A stretch of DNA of 64,000 nucleotides from Vanessa cardui (GCF_905220365.1 NC_061134.1:11857001-11921000), one strand, 5' to 3'. Counted from the stretch's first letter, positions 1-13,100 are shown. A program made the numbers and translations. Notes: generated by a model not told the origin, from the letters alone.

Positions 1-659
1 TAGTTTTGTGCATAGCAATTTTATAGTTTTGAAAATAATACAATGGTAAGAAAGACATTCGTCTTTCATCTTTCGTATCATGTGTACGGGTGCTTACTCG
101 GAATTCTCTAAAGTTAGTTATTACGACCTGGCTTTGTTTAAACGGAAAATTACTTTTAAAATTAAAAAACATATCGTTCCTTAGCATTCATTACCCATTC
201 ATTCAATTATTTTCACCTCACTAGTCGAACGCAAATGACATATCAATTCAAGGTCAAAGTTGTTTATTTACCTTTTCTCCTCTTCCCATTGGAATAGACT
301 ATAAAGTAGTTACTCTTTTTTAACATTTTAATTAAAGAGTGTGTATGAGTATTTTAAGTAAAGTACAATTAAATGTACTAACAACCTAGCCTATAAATGA
401 ATATATATTAAGTCCACGCTTTTATCATTAATGTTATCTTGTACCTAGTAAAATATACACATTCATAAATGACTTATTTATGAATGTTTTTCAACATGAG
501 CTTTAAATTTTTAGTAAGCCTAGTTCAATATCCTCCTATCATAGTAACAAATGGCAAAATTCAAGAAGGCCGTATTATGTCATCAGTTTACCTCCTTTTT
601 GTGTCTATACTACCAACTATGATTGCTACTGATTCGTTCAAAAGTTCTATATCATTGTA
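1..659. other. AT-rich non-coding DNA, probably intron
   Basis: No ORF with recognisable domains and no convincing exon is seen. Because coding exons of a + strand gene follow at 1997 and 2737, this stretch is probably intron of that gene, whose earlier exons would lie before the window. Confidence 0.4.
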
Positions 660-661
660 TA
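660..661. repeat. TA target site duplication, left (mariner)
   Basis: TA dinucleotide directly outside the left terminal repeat; its partner is at 1950-1951. Confidence 0.75.
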
Positions 662-1949
662 ATAGGTTGGGGAAAAAGTTTTTTCGTATTTTATATGAAA
701 ATTCAAAAAGTTTTTTTTTATAGTTTATTTACATTTGACTAAAGTATGTAGGTGCCATTTTGTTCCATAACTTTTTGCCATCTTGTTGGTAGTGACATGA
801 TCCCATTGCTGTAAAAATTTTGGGGCTTCTGATCGAAAAACTGCGACAAGTGGTTTTGGCAGTTCTCTCGTGATGTTAACCTGACATTGCCTAAGGAATT
901 CTGCAGAGACCGAAACAGATGAAAATCTGAAGGTGCAAGGTCAGGACTATAAGGCGGATGCATTAATACCTCCCAGCCAAACTCTCGTAATTTTTGTTGA
1001 GTGGCTAAAGATGTGTGAGGTCTAGCGTTGTCATGGTGAAAAACCACACCCCTTCTGTTAATCAATTCTGGCCGCTTTCTCTCAATTTCTTGCTTCTATC
1101 TCATCAATTGTTCGCAATACAATTCTGAATCGATGGTCCTGCCGGGCGGTAACAGCTCATAATGAATGATGCCCTTCCAATCCCACCATACACACAGCAT
1201 TACCATTACCTTGCGAGTTGATCCGGGTTTTGCCACAGTCTGTGAAGCTTGACCGGCCTTTGACCACGATCTTTTTCGCACGTTCTTGTCGTATGTGATC
1301 CACTTTTCATCACCAGTTATCAGCTTCTTCAAAAATGGTTCGGTTTCATTACGTCGTAATAAAGAATCACAAATGAGTACACGGTTCATTAGGTTTCTTT
1401 CAGTGAGTTCATGAGGCACCCATATATCGAGCTTTTTTGTGTACCCAGCTTTATTCAAATGAGTCAAAACCGTTTTGTGGTCAATTGCCAGTTCTTCAGC
1501 TACATCGTAACTACTAATATGCCGATCTTGCTCCACTTTTTCAAAAATGGCATCAATTTTGTCCGTAACAGTGTGATCAGAGCGAGATGCATCTTTGATA
1601 TCAAAATTTCCGGCTTGAAAACGCTTAAACCAAACTTGCGCTACTCTCACAGATACTGCATTAGGTCCATAAACATCACAATTTTTTTTCGCGACTTCAG
1701 TTGCATTTTTACCTTTTTTATAGTAAAATTTTAAAATGTATCGAATTTCTTCTTTAGATTCACTCATTTTAACAACAACAAAAACAAATGAAAATCACAC
1801 ATATTCCTCATTTGAATTTGGAAGTGCCTTCTTTAAAATTAAAACTTTTTAATGATACCAAAACCAGCCAGATACAAATGGTATACCCAAAGAGATTTTA
1901 TTACAAGTTCATACATACTATATGCGAAAAGACTTTTTCCCCAACCTAA
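662..1949 (-). mobile_element. mariner DNA transposon, near full length
   Basis: A 1,288-bp element bounded by inverted terminal repeats: TAGGTTGGGGAAAAAGTTTT on the left (663 onward) and its near-perfect complement on the right, ending at 1949. It is flanked by the TA dinucleotide duplication expected of mariner (660-661 and 1950-1951). The transposase runs on the minus strand (739-1767). Element length, TA target and D,D34D transposase fit the mariner branch of Tc1/mariner. It ends only 47 bp before the first base of a coding exon at 1997, so it sits in an intron close to a splice acceptor. Confidence 0.95.
739..1767 (-). pseudogene. mariner transposase with a single in-frame stop
   Basis: The DDE transposase would cut and rejoin transposon ends in the nucleus. 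Reading from ATG at 1767 to the stop at 739 gives 342 codons, the usual mariner length (about 345), with exactly one internal stop, a TAG at 1096-1098. The two halves are in the same frame, so this is a nonsense change and not a frameshift. The N-terminal half has helix-turn-helix DNA-binding sequence (MSESKEEIRYILKFYYKKGK, then QVWFKRF). The catalytic triad is visible as TGDEKW, HHDNARPH and YSPDLAPSDFHLF. The second and third Asp are separated by 34 residues (D34D). A stop between the first and second catalytic Asp should abolish activity. Confidence 0.93.
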
Positions 1950-1996
1950 TATATACCTAGCATTGTAGTTAACGTATTCCCTACACGCGCGCGCAG

Positions 1997-2112
1997 GTGA
2001 TGCAGCTGCTGCTGCGGCTGCCGGGCGACTACTGGGCGCAGTGGGCGTGCGCGCCCGCCTCGCCGCCGCCCGCGCGACCGCGGGGATTCTTCTTCTCGCC
2101 GCACGACACCGG
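1997..2112 (+). CDS. Penultimate coding exon of an unidentified + strand gene
   Basis: A strongly GC-rich island in AT-rich DNA. It is preceded by a CAG acceptor (1994-1996) and followed by a GT donor (2113-2114). The open frame reads VMQLLLRLPGDYWAQWACAP and then a Pro/Ala-rich stretch. The exon ends with two bases of a Gly codon, completed exactly by the T that opens the next exon at 2737. I do not recognise the protein. The GC-rich codon use contrasts with the surrounding intron and supports real coding sequence. Earlier exons must lie upstream of the window. Confidence 0.7.
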
Positions 2113-2149
2113 GTGCGTTACTATCTCATTTCAAATTGGATTTGATTTA

Positions 2150-2310
2150 TAATTATAGGGATGTAGAGGTAGAGGATGGATTGTGTGAAAGGCGATATGG
2201 TTAGAGAGAATGTTACTTGTTAGATGAAGTCCGATAGAGACGTATGGAAGACATGCTGCGCCGACCCTAAATGAAATTAGGATATGGACAATGATGATGA
2301 TCATTTCAAA
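2150..2310 (+). repeat. Fragment of RTE-type LINE reverse transcriptase C-terminus
   Basis: The + strand translates, with one stop, to RWMDCVKGDMVRENVT, then MKSDRDVW, then CCADPK. This matches the typical C-terminal ending of RTE/BovB-type reverse transcriptases (W-x-D-C-V-K ... R-x-x-W ... ADPK). It lies in the last intron of the unidentified gene and is decayed. Confidence 0.7.
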
Positions 2311-2514
2311 TATATACATATGGAACATGTTTGTGTCAAATGTGAACAATTGTGGTATATAAATTTAAAGATTTGAAAGTTACAGTCACGTGATCCATGA
2401 ATAATATTTAAAAAAGACAGTCATCCATTAGAATGACACCTCATATGACAGACTAACATAAAATACAATTTACACAATTAATACAAATTATGAATGCATT
2501 AATCAACACTTATG

Positions 2515-2690
2515 TTATAAATGTAAAAGTAACTCTGTGTCTCATGCTCGTTCACGACCAAACCCCTGAACCTAAATTGATGAAGTTTGGTATGAAGCAA
2601 ACTTAAACTTCAAGAAAGAACATAGGTTACTTTTATGCCTAACACATGACCAAAACCTAACCCCAAAAAGGCGAGCGAAGCTGAAGGCGA
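2515..2690 (-). repeat. Dispersed repeat family D, reverse copy
   Basis: The reverse complement resembles copies at 9530, 14633 and 29508. Shared blocks include 'catgtgttaggca', 'caagtttgcttcatacca' and 'aaattcatcaaattcggttca'-like text ending in AT-rich 'tttataat'. The composition is typical of lepidopteran LINE/SINE tails. It has no coding capacity. Confidence 0.55.
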
Positions 2691-2736
2691 AAAATAGTGT
2701 TGACATATTTATTCAATGGTTAATTTTTGTTTTCAG

Positions 2737-2770
2737 TGTGTCGAGGAAGAAGAGAAACTATTTCCAGTGA
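2737..2770 (+). CDS. Terminal coding exon of the same unidentified gene
   Basis: Acceptor TTTTGTTTTCAG ends at 2736. The exon completes the split Gly codon and reads VSRKKRNYFQ before TGA at 2768-2770. The combined C-terminus is FFFSPHDTGVSRKKRNYFQ, basic and without a recognised domain. The phase match with the exon ending at 2112 is the main support. The 3' UTR continues into AT-rich DNA; several AATAAA motifs follow (for example about 3845 and 5069) and I cannot choose between them. Confidence 0.65.
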
Positions 2771-5246
2771 TACAGGAAGTATTTTAAATATTAATAGCGT
2801 AAGAAAGTTTCATTTCAGTTTGTTCATTTAAGGAACAGTTATGTTAACCATTGTATGTTATCATGCCTTAATTTATATATTAAATTATATATACTCTAGT
2901 ACTGTTGCTTATATATTTATAAAAAAAGTTAAAATAACGTTAGGAATTTTCTTAGTAAGAATATAGTAACTACTTTTGATAAAAGAAATTTAGTACAAGT
3001 TTTTTTTTTAAATATAATAATGTTTAAGGTTTAATGTCGCGACTTTTCTAACTTACATTTCTTAATAAGAAAAATGAACTAAACTATAATTTATATTTCG
3101 AATAGGATATGTATTTATGTTTATATAACTCACAAGCACTTGATACAATAATTTACAAGTTTCAATTTGAAAGTCCTACAATTCCAACTTTATGCAATTC
3201 CAATATTATGCCAACTTCATACCAGTGCAATAGGATATTCCATTTCATCCTGCCAACTATCTAAGTTGACCGGTCATAAAATAATCGTAAGTGGAAGGAG
3301 GTTGGTAACTGTTACAATTTTTGAATTGAAAATCAGATGCCAACAAAATCACGCAACAGGCGTGTATAAGTCGGATAAGGTAAAAATTACATACAAAATT
3401 CAAAAACGAATCTTTTATTAATACAATATTGATATCTTGCCTCTTCATTTCCATAGTACCTAATTCTTACAATTATTTTTAAAATGTGTGGTCATTACAT
3501 TTTTGAATAAAAATTGAAAAAAGAATGCAAGTCAAACTTAAGCCCTTTATATATATTATTTTACATATATAGTCTGTTAATAAATTACAAAACATTCAAC
3601 ACTTATGAGTTTATTCAGAATGTTTCCAATAGATATATATATATATATATATATTGTTAAATTAATGGTTAAAAGTTGTATTGGTAACTAATCAGTTACT
3701 TAAATTATGTAGAAAAACAATATACGCCATTCTAATTTCATATTATGGGATATAATTCATATAACGTTTAACTTTCTTCATTTCATGCAGTACTTAATTT
3801 TGTTTTTGTTTAATATTAGTAATGTATTTAGTTCTAAGTAATTTAGTTAATAAATATAATCTGTTGTAGACGTAGTAAACCTTATTATTACTAGCATTAA
3901 GTTCATTATGTGTTTCTGCTTTTTAGTTATCCTTTTGAAGTTTATATATATTGACATTGTAACTAGGGTCAAAGATAATACTTAATCTATTTCTCTTTGA
4001 GTTACTCCATAATATTCATGAAAATAATGTTCTTTAAGCTTGCATTCATTTAAATCGCAATAATTATCCAATTCGCTGCCAACTCATATGTTTCATGATT
4101 ATTACACGAAATATATTGCAATCAAATTTAAATATTTAATCCTATTTTATTTATCTCACCTTTTGAAAAAATAGTATAAAAAAGTCAACTTATAATTTTC
4201 TATACTGGTAACCCTAGCTACGATGTCACTGTCAAATAAGATAAATACATACATTATATCGTATTGATATATTCGGATTTTAACAGCGATCGTACTTGTA
4301 TTATTTTGTATGGCAACATTTGGTAACGATTGGTGTTAAAACCCAAATATGATATGCATTGCTAAAGTTTTAAATGTACAAGTATGATAATTATTTTCCG
4401 TTGTCGTGACGTCAAACCACCGCCTATGACGGTTATTTAGAAGTTTATTTGTTTGCCCGCCGCACTTTATTTCACTACAGTTAAATCTTTATCGAAATTA
4501 AAAATTGTAACGTTTTCGGTTTTGTAAATTTTATTGAAATTATTCTTTTCAGTGCGTTCGGGTTTCTTTGTAAATATATTAGTTGTACTTAATTTTCATT
4601 CTACACAAACCACAATCACATCTAAGATATTCAAATTGATTTGTGTGACTTTTGTTTTTGTGTAGTAATTCTTTTTTTTTAAATGAAAACATTAAATATT
4701 CTATTACTACTTTCTTTATAGTAGTAAAGTATGATAATTAATTTTCTTTGATAAATAAATTTGTGTGGACAGCATAAAAAACACATAAATATTAAAAAAA
4801 AATACAAAATAGTTTTATTTATATCGATTCAAAATTCATGTTCCGATATAAATATTGTAAAATGTATATCATTTAATTAGTATATAGATATTGTAGTTAG
4901 TTATTAATTATTTTGCATATAAACTCTTGGATACATTTAATATATATCACAATTTCCTAGTCAATGGACTAGTTTCATGTACATGTATTTGTTTTCGTGT
5001 TTACTTTTGGTATTTAGTTAGAAATTACATTGACGTATTTACTTATTGACAAGTTTTTTTTTGTAGAAATAAATAAAAATCATGTAAAAACCCATAATGC
5101 TTTTTTCCTTTATGTATTCTAATTAATTTGTAAACACTTCTTAGTTAAACGCAATCGATTTTAATGTGGTTTTCACTCGTTTAAAAAATAATAAAACATA
5201 AAAGGTAAATGTACAGAAATACTGTTTTCATATATTTTTTTTATGG
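2771..5246. other. 3' UTR and intergenic AT-rich DNA
   Basis: No exon is supported. It contains an (AT)n microsatellite at about 3631-3652 and one perfect palindromic CRE-like octamer TGACGTCA at 4407-4414. Several polyadenylation-like AATAAA motifs are present. The start is presumably the 3' UTR of the gene ending at 2770. Confidence 0.5.
4407..4414. promoter_or_regulatory. Perfect CRE-like palindrome
   Basis: TGACGTCA, the consensus for CREB/ATF bZIP proteins. It lies in a slightly GC-richer island but not next to an identified promoter, so function is unproven. Confidence 0.25.
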
Positions 5247-5524
5247 TATAAGTTGGCGGACGAGCATATGGGCCACCTGATGGTATGTGGTCACCATCAC
5301 CCATAGACAATGACGCTGTAAGAAATATTAACTATTCCTTGCATCGTCAATGTGCCACCAACCTTGGGAACTAAGATGTTATGTCCCTTGTGCCTGTAGT
5401 TACACTGGCTCACTCACCCTTCAAACCGGAACACAACAATACGGAGTACTGTTATTTGGCGGTAGAATAACTGATGAGTGGGTGGTGCCTATCCAGACGG
5501 GCTTGCACAAAGTCCTACCAAGTT
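5247..5524 (+). repeat. SINE-like family C, nearly complete copy
   Basis: Begins 'gttggcggacgagcatatgg' and runs through 'ccaccaaccttgggaactaa' and 'acactggctcactcaccctt' to 'gggcttgcacaaagtcctac'. The same ordered blocks recur at 31164-31428 (reverse) and 49541-49806, with decayed copies at 12207, 13540 and 47390. The apparent small ORF inside is repeat sequence, not a gene. Confidence 0.8.
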
Positions 5525-8500
5525 ATACCAAGGTATAAAAATAATGTAGTAAAAAATTTTATGCCTTAGATTTCCAGTTCCAATGATAGCATTTGTCTAT
5601 AATTTTCTAATCTACACTCAAAGGAACTATTTTTATCTTTTACATATTAGATTAATTGTAGGCTAACTGCGAATATTGATAATGGTATAGCACAATAGGT
5701 ACATAAAAGGTTAAATAAAACAATTATTAAAGTGAAAATGCTTTATGAAAACAAATGAGATTTTTCACATCACAGTTATTTATTATATAGAGAAATAAAT
5801 ATAATCAAATGTTGAGCAAATTAAAATGTCAATGTTTAAAACCATTATAAAATTAGCGAATACATACATACAAAGAACATAATTTCTTAAAAGATATTAT
5901 ACATACAATATCTTTCTATAAACGATACAACTGTATGTTGACTGTTATAAAATATTTTTCTTCATATATTAGCCTTATAAGATGAAATTGTGGGTTAAAA
6001 TGATGGCTAGATTATGTTGTTTTCGTTATTGCGATTATATATGCACACATTCTGAACAGAACAGATAACAAGTGTTATTTATATATCTCATCTACGATTT
6101 ACATGAAAGTAATAAGGCTAAATGAATGTGTTTTTCATCTTAATTTTGTTATGATTTTAATCAAAATAAAATTTCGGTTAATAAAACCTTATTAAATAAA
6201 TATATAGAAAGATATAATATCCCATAACAATAAACATACAAATAGTAGTATAAGAAATTATTTCGAGATTTATTAAGTAATATCATGATATAGGAAATGT
6301 ATGTTCAATTTTAATAAAATTTGTACAAATAAAATCTTCGCCAAAATGATTAATTAAATGGTCGTTCAACCTCGAAGTTTATCCTTATCCAGCAAACAAA
6401 CTAAATGTTCCTTAGAATAAATCGCCATGTTAGCTTACACAGATGGACTAGTGTTTTTAACATATAAACTTAATAAAATCATTAATAAATTTACGTTTTT
6501 TTTTCATTACATAATATCTTTTGAAAACTAATTTAATTCCTCAATTAATTGTACAAATTTTAATAAAATCGAAAACGTAAATAAGCTTAAAAATTAAATG
6601 ACTAAACAAAAATATATATCAGTTACTGGAAAACATCTAAACAATTGGTTAATTCAATCAAAATATATAAACGATCTCTACCCGCTTAGTGTTCATATTG
6701 GTTAAAGAAAAAACCGCACTCGATTGGTAGATTTAAATCAAGTATTACTGTTTCGAGCCAGCGATTGGTTAAAATAATCGACCAATTTTTAGTGATTTTT
6801 TATCCAATAAAATGTTGCACGTGCGAAAAATGTTTAAGATGTTTACCAGTACCATTACAAATATAGGTATATATAAATATTTTCACAGCAATATACAAAA
6901 TATTCTAAATAGGTGCTTCACTTTTTATCTAACACAAATAGGATTCTTTGGTGATATTATAAACATAACGACTAGTTTCTTAACTATAAAATAATACACA
7001 CGAAATTAAACACACGTGCAAAGACATAAGGTTTAAATTCAACTAACTTTCATATTACTAGTATCGAAAAGAACTCATAACTCGACATTCACTCGAAAAC
7101 TTTTAGTAATTTCTTTAAACGTCATGAAATTAAATGCTCTTAATATAAATGCGTCATGTGGTCTGTGAACGTATGAACTAAATTATTAATATAAAATATA
7201 GGAACATTAATAATTTCATTCATAATAACTGAAATTAATTATTATTATTTATAATGGATGTAGAGTTTATATTCTGTGGTAGTAGTGTAGCTGCAACATG
7301 AAGCACTTGTTAATATCGTATGTATTACATTAATCTTATATAACTCCACTCGTAGTGAAATTGAGTATTTGACTTTAGGTTACATTTTTTATAACTACTA
7401 TAATATTCTACACTAAACCCTGATAACAAAAGAAAAACCCACGTTATTATGTATAAAAACTACTTTTATCATTTACTGAAAGCACAAACCTACTCTTATA
7501 TTTATGTCTTACTTTATATGATGAATAAATGCACAGTTAATGCTATGAAGTGTCATGTCTATTTTTCAAAGATCTTGGTATTTTTTAAACGACCAATCTT
7601 TATTTTACATATTATTTGACAAATCATTATTTTGGTTAGGTTAGAATACATACGAACTTTACCATTCAGTACATTTGCAAGTTTAGGTCAACATATACAA
7701 ATAGTTTGTCAAATGATGTATGTAGGATAAAATGTTTAAAATGGTTCATTGGAGAGGGTTAGGAAGGAATATTTTGTACAACGAAATACATTTCAGTTTA
7801 ACATCACCTTTACATATTAATATTGTTTAAGAGCGGTCAGTTAAACAATCTTCTTTCAAATGTAAAATTAATGTTGAATACAAGAAAATAATAAACATTC
7901 TTAAAAAGCTATTATGATAATATAAATTTTGACAGATGCAAATGAGCTGCAATTTTATTGAGTTCTCTTTTTAAATTATAAAATAAATATTTTATCATAA
8001 TTCAATAATCCAAAATTTCCAAGACAATTACAAATTGTCTTTTTTTTTTATTCGTAATCCAATTACAGATTATAAATTATAATTTCAAATTAATTAATTA
8101 AATTATGTAAATAGTTTTTTTTAAATATATTATGCTTTTTTATAAATAAAATTGTCATATGGCAAGTCTGGTTACATAGTAGAACCTCTAATTATAACTT
8201 CATAAATACAGGTTAAATTTTTGGTATGAGATGAACGGAGCTTTACAAGATTTAACTTAAACAATTATTATGCAGATTTATACATAATATGTAATATATT
8301 TATAGTGTTATTTGCAATAACAGTACAAATTCAAGTTGATTTTTGTTTTCTAACGAATGAACTGATTAATTATTAAAAAGTCATTTTTCCTTAAACCGAC
8401 AGTCACTTATTATGTTCTATTTACACGTCTTTTTATTTTGCATACGTATATGCATGTTATGAAATTGTTTCAGTTATTACTGTCGTATACAAATAACATA

Positions 8501-9151
8501 TAAAATGCCGCTTAAGGTAACTGTTATCATAGCTGATCGTTACTTTTGCAAAATGCTAAACTTTACTAAAGCAAATTCGTATCGTACATAAACACATTGA
8601 AAATATAACAAATGTAGTTTTCTTTGTAATTGTAAATTTTCAAAGACAGTGAATAAGTAATTCCCATGTTAGTCGTCTTTGCAAATCATGGGAGTTTTAG
8701 ACGATATTGCCCAGGAATCATAGTCATTGTATAAAGCAATCGGTGATTAGATGAGACAAAACTAATTATGCCACAAATGTTTAAAGGGAATGATTGCCGA
8801 TTGCCAATGTCTTTTATTTATGTCTTTTTAATTCTCATTCAGTTTGCAGAATTTAAACAACTTATTTAATGTAAATTTATTGGATTGTATATCTATCTAG
8901 CTATTAAATAGTTAATTAAATATAAAGCGTTAGGTCTCAAATAAAATACTTATGTAGTTTATCTATGAATGCAGAAAATGTTTAAAAAAATCCATAATAA
9001 TGTTAATAAAAATAATATAAATAATATGCCATCTTTGTTGCTAGACAAACTTTTTATAATCAATCAATGTTACTAATATGTCGTTCAAGCATTTTGCAAA
9101 AGTAACTTTATATATTTTAAAATTTGGTATGTTGACTAGCATAGGAATGTC
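5525..9151. other. Intergenic AT-rich DNA between convergent genes
   Basis: No exon is recognised. The right-hand part is probably the 3' UTR of the minus-strand C1GalT gene; a minus-strand AATAAA lies at about 8813-8818. The only local structure that stands out is a CCAAT-box cluster at 6644-6808. Confidence 0.5.
6644..6808. promoter_or_regulatory. Cluster of six CCAAT/ATTGG pentamers
   Basis: ATTGG occurs at 6644, 6697, 6723 and 6764, and CCAAT at 6782 and 6804: six NF-Y-type cores in 165 bp of AT-rich DNA. No transcription unit is evident, so this could be chance or an unannotated promoter or enhancer. Confidence 0.25.
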
Positions 9152-9313
9152 TTACCGTCCTTCAGTGACCCTGGTGTCGTTCTTGGGCAGATGACCACCT
9201 CCGTAGCTGATGCCGTAGGGCCTTAAGTGGTAAATGAGGTAGTCCAATACGTACATTTGTTCTGGGTCCACGTAGTGGAACGATACCGCGTGGTCGGAAC
9301 AGCAATCAAGGCC
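9152..9313 (-). CDS. C1GalTA: C1GalT terminal coding exon 7
   Basis: Encodes GLDCCSDHAVSFHYVDPEQM and YVLDYLIYHLRPYGI, ending TRVTEGR before TAA at 9152-9154. CCSD-x-A-x-SFHY is a conserved C1GalT C-terminal block. Confidence 0.92.
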   Translation of the reverse strand, partial: GLDCCSDHAVSFHYVDPEQMYVLDYLIYHLRPYGISYGGGHLPKNDTRVTEGR

Positions 9314-10148
9314 CTGGAATATTGGAATATGGAATATTGTGTATTCGGATTTTTATTTATTTATTTATTTATGCTTTATTGTACACCACATGTTACACAT
9401 TATAATATGTTACAATTTTTGTTTATTCAAAAGATTTACGCACATTAAAATATTTACATTTTTTATAATAACTATTGTTAGCCAAGAGGTCCTCATAATT
9501 ATTACAGAATACAAGTTGTTGCTAACGTTTTATGCTTATGTGATCTCTTGGAGTTCAAGTTTGCTTCATACCCAATTTCATCAAATTCGGTTCAGCAGTT
9601 TGCTCGTCAAAGAGCGACAGAAAAACAGAGATGTTTTCAAATTTATAATATTAATAAAGATTTGAAGACAACATTATGACTGAAAGACAATTGCCTGTGG
9701 CGGAGATGAGAATGTTGAGAGGAATGGGTTTTACGCAAATGGATAGAGTGAGACATGAGTACATAAGAGGAGTTAAATGTTTGTTGTGCTCTCGTTGACA
9801 ATTTCTATTTATAGCACTAAAGCTAAATAACGGCCCTTGAGGGCAACTAAGTCTCACTCTCAACTCGACCGGAAAAAAGTTAATAAAAATCAAATTTAAA
9901 TATATTTTATTCAAGCAGGCTTCATCAATTGTCAATTAACAAACTATATTAAACGAACCACCGTTTACATTCTGACCGTGGCATGGGAGTGAACACAGTT
10001 CTTACTACCCTGGGCTACGACAGAGTTTTACAAGAAAGAGATCGGATAACTTTTTATAGTCCTAACCTAGGAAGTAATGCATTAGGTAATTCATATATTG
10101 ATTATATTTGCAAAAACACTTTTGATGCCTACGGTACTTGGTAATGAG

Positions 10149-10187
<39 letters not shown>

Positions 10188-13100
10188 CTATAATATATAG
10201 CTGAGATGGCCCAGTGGTTAGAACGCGTGCATCTTAACCGATGATTGCGGGTTCAAATCCAGGCAAGCACCACTATCCATATCTATACCATCAACCCGCA
10301 TTGGAACAGCGTGGTGGAATATGTTCCTAATCAGTCCTTAATGGAAAAGGAGGGCTTAACCCAGCAGTGGGAAATTTACAGGCTGTTACTTACTTATATA
10401 TCTATGGTTTTTGTAAAGACAATAGCAATTAATAATAGATCTAAGTGCCCGAAATTATGTAACGATATTTACCTCGTCAGTTGGGTAGTAAATGTACTGC
10501 CAGTACCAAAAGCCCTTGTCCTTGTTGGGGAACAAATGGTCTTTCGGTACGAACGGGAAGAATCGGCCGCGCTGTAACGAGTCCCGCGAGTCCATCGCCT
10601 TCACACCGATGTGTTGTAAGCATATACCTGTACCATATATCTATGTATAGTACGACACAACTTAGATGTCGCATCGGCAAAATTCGTAAAACCGATCACA
10701 TCCGAATTGAGTACGCTATCCCAAATTATCAATATTTATTTCTCATGCGAATATGATCTTTGCACAAACGTAATAACTTGTAATATCATATAACCTAATA
10801 TATTCGTCAATTTGACGCGTTGATTTACATGCACTTGCTTTCTCTGACGCGTGAATCTATAGCGATGAATAGCGTCGAATGGCGCGATAGGGAGCTATTT
10901 CTATTGGTTGTGTAAATCGGCAGTAATCGGTTTTATTTTCATTCCATTCCATTTTCTGATGCTACATCTAATTTGTGTCATACTATACGAATACATAATC
11001 GTAATGTATATTTATAGACAAATTTGTTTCAGCCCAATCAAAAAAGTAAATTAATAAGAATTAAGGCTGTCTTAGTACCATAAGCGCCTAAGTATATTTG
11101 TAAAATGTAGTTTACATTTTGATAGATGCCACATGGTTTAAAAAATATTATGTTAAATGCCCACAATATCAAGAAAAAAGGACGTATGTTTTATACATCA
11201 ATCCAACAACATCTGTCTTTATTCTGACTGCCAAAACCAAGAGCCTTATTGGTCCTTTTAGAATGAGCGTCAAAAATAAGTTAATCAGATTTTACCCATT
11301 TCAGCATCTTCTGCCCCATGGTCGCTTGCCTTGCAGAGATGTGGAGAAGGTAAGCCTTTGTTCACGAACCTGTCCAACGCTTCTCTACTGAGTACGTAAC
11401 CCGCTCCACCGCTCATGTAGCCCTAAAAATAGGCTTAATTCGTGACAACGTATCGCTAATAAAATTAAAACATTATCCCACTTATCAGACACTACCGTCA
11501 AACATCAATCATTAGTAACTATAGATACAATGGACCCAAGGTTGGTAGAGTATTGGCCATATAATAAATGGTTAATATGTCTTACAGCTCCAATTTCAGT
11601 GGTGAATTATTATCATCAGGTTATCCATTTCTCCGTCCATCTACCTTTATAAAAGAAATAAGTTAATCAAAATACCTGCGCAGTGAAAGGTTTGAAACGA
11701 CATCCAAAATATATTGGATCTCTGCTGTCATGTTCTGAAAGCATGTATCTGAGATTCTCAACGATCACATACCTGTAAAAAGAACATAAATATATCGTAG
11801 TAATATAAAGAGCTTATGATCAATGCATTTGAGTAGCAAAACATCTTTTCATCTAAAATATATGTATAATACGACTAATTTGCAAATTACCTTTAGTCAA
11901 GAGACCAGATCGTCCAAAACCGTCTTTGGATTTACTAGTATATAACGTGTTAAAATGCCGTTTAGGCTTGACATTGCTACTTAAACTTATTGATCGTAAA
12001 ACATTGAGTACATTGGTTCCGAGTGTGTTACCCACAGATTGAGATGACATAATCTACTCATTACTTTTTAACCAATCAAATAACAGTCGGTTTCAGAACT
12101 TTCATATTATACCTAATCTTTAAAGCACTTTAGCGGGCCAAACTAACACTAATTTTAGTATTAATGCTTGACTAATATGGTCTCACCGTATCATTATCTT
12201 TTAATAGGTAGACTGGCAAAAAATGCTCCTGATGGTAAGTGTGACCACTTACTGCCTCTATAAATATTTTCATTGTATAATGTCTTACAGCATACAGCTA
12301 CCTACACTGGTACATGTGTGCTACGCTGTTGGTACTTACACGGGACCTGCACAAAGCCCTACCACAATGTAACCATGTTTAGTTATGCTAAATAATTATA
12401 AGTTACTAGCGGCCCTTCCCGAAACCATATTTTAGCTGTTTTTGTTGCTTTTTTTCGACATGTTCAACAATTGTCGTCCTTAAGTCTGTCAACTTATTTA
12501 CACAAAAGCCTGTCTGTTAGTGAAAACCGCATGAAAATTTGTTCAGTACTTTTGAAGTTAATCGCGAACATACAAACAGACAGACGCGGCCGGGATAACT
12601 TTGTTTAATAATATGTAATGATATTATGAAACAACTCACGTATCGTCATCAGCCTTTAAGAACCAATCAGCATCTCTCCTGTGATGTTCATAAACGTATC
12701 TGAACGCAGCTTTCGTCTTCGCCCAAAGATAGTCTCTGCCTTCTGACACTGGTAGTTTCACGGCAGGTAACGAACTATCTAGAAAACAAAGGAACGACTA
12801 AAATAATAACAAGTCTACTTTAACCTTTCATAAGAAAATAAGAAAACCTTCCTCAATATGTGAAAGATGTATATTGTTATAATTTATTTTAATGTTTATT
12901 TAATAATTGATGAGTTGGTAATATTGATAGAGAACGGCCTGCTGAAAGAACAACCTTTGGTCAAGTTATCTATTAAAATTAGAATAAATTCCCTTAACGA
13001 CGTTTTCTAACGAGAACATGATGTACCATTACTATAGTAATGTAAAAAGTGAACGCTGCTCAACGTCCCACTGCTAGACAAGGCTAGTTTTTACTAAATA

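Noticed and set aside
5350..5538. Small + strand ORF with Cys and Trp residues
   Set aside because: It lies entirely inside a SINE family C copy, and the same text recurs at 49541 and 31164.
10200..10290. tRNA gene candidates at SINE heads (also 28621, 28988, 29672, 48166, 60552)
   Set aside because: A and B boxes are present, but there is no complete cloverleaf. Each continues into a conserved 200-bp non-tRNA body shared by several copies, so these are tRNA-derived SINEs.
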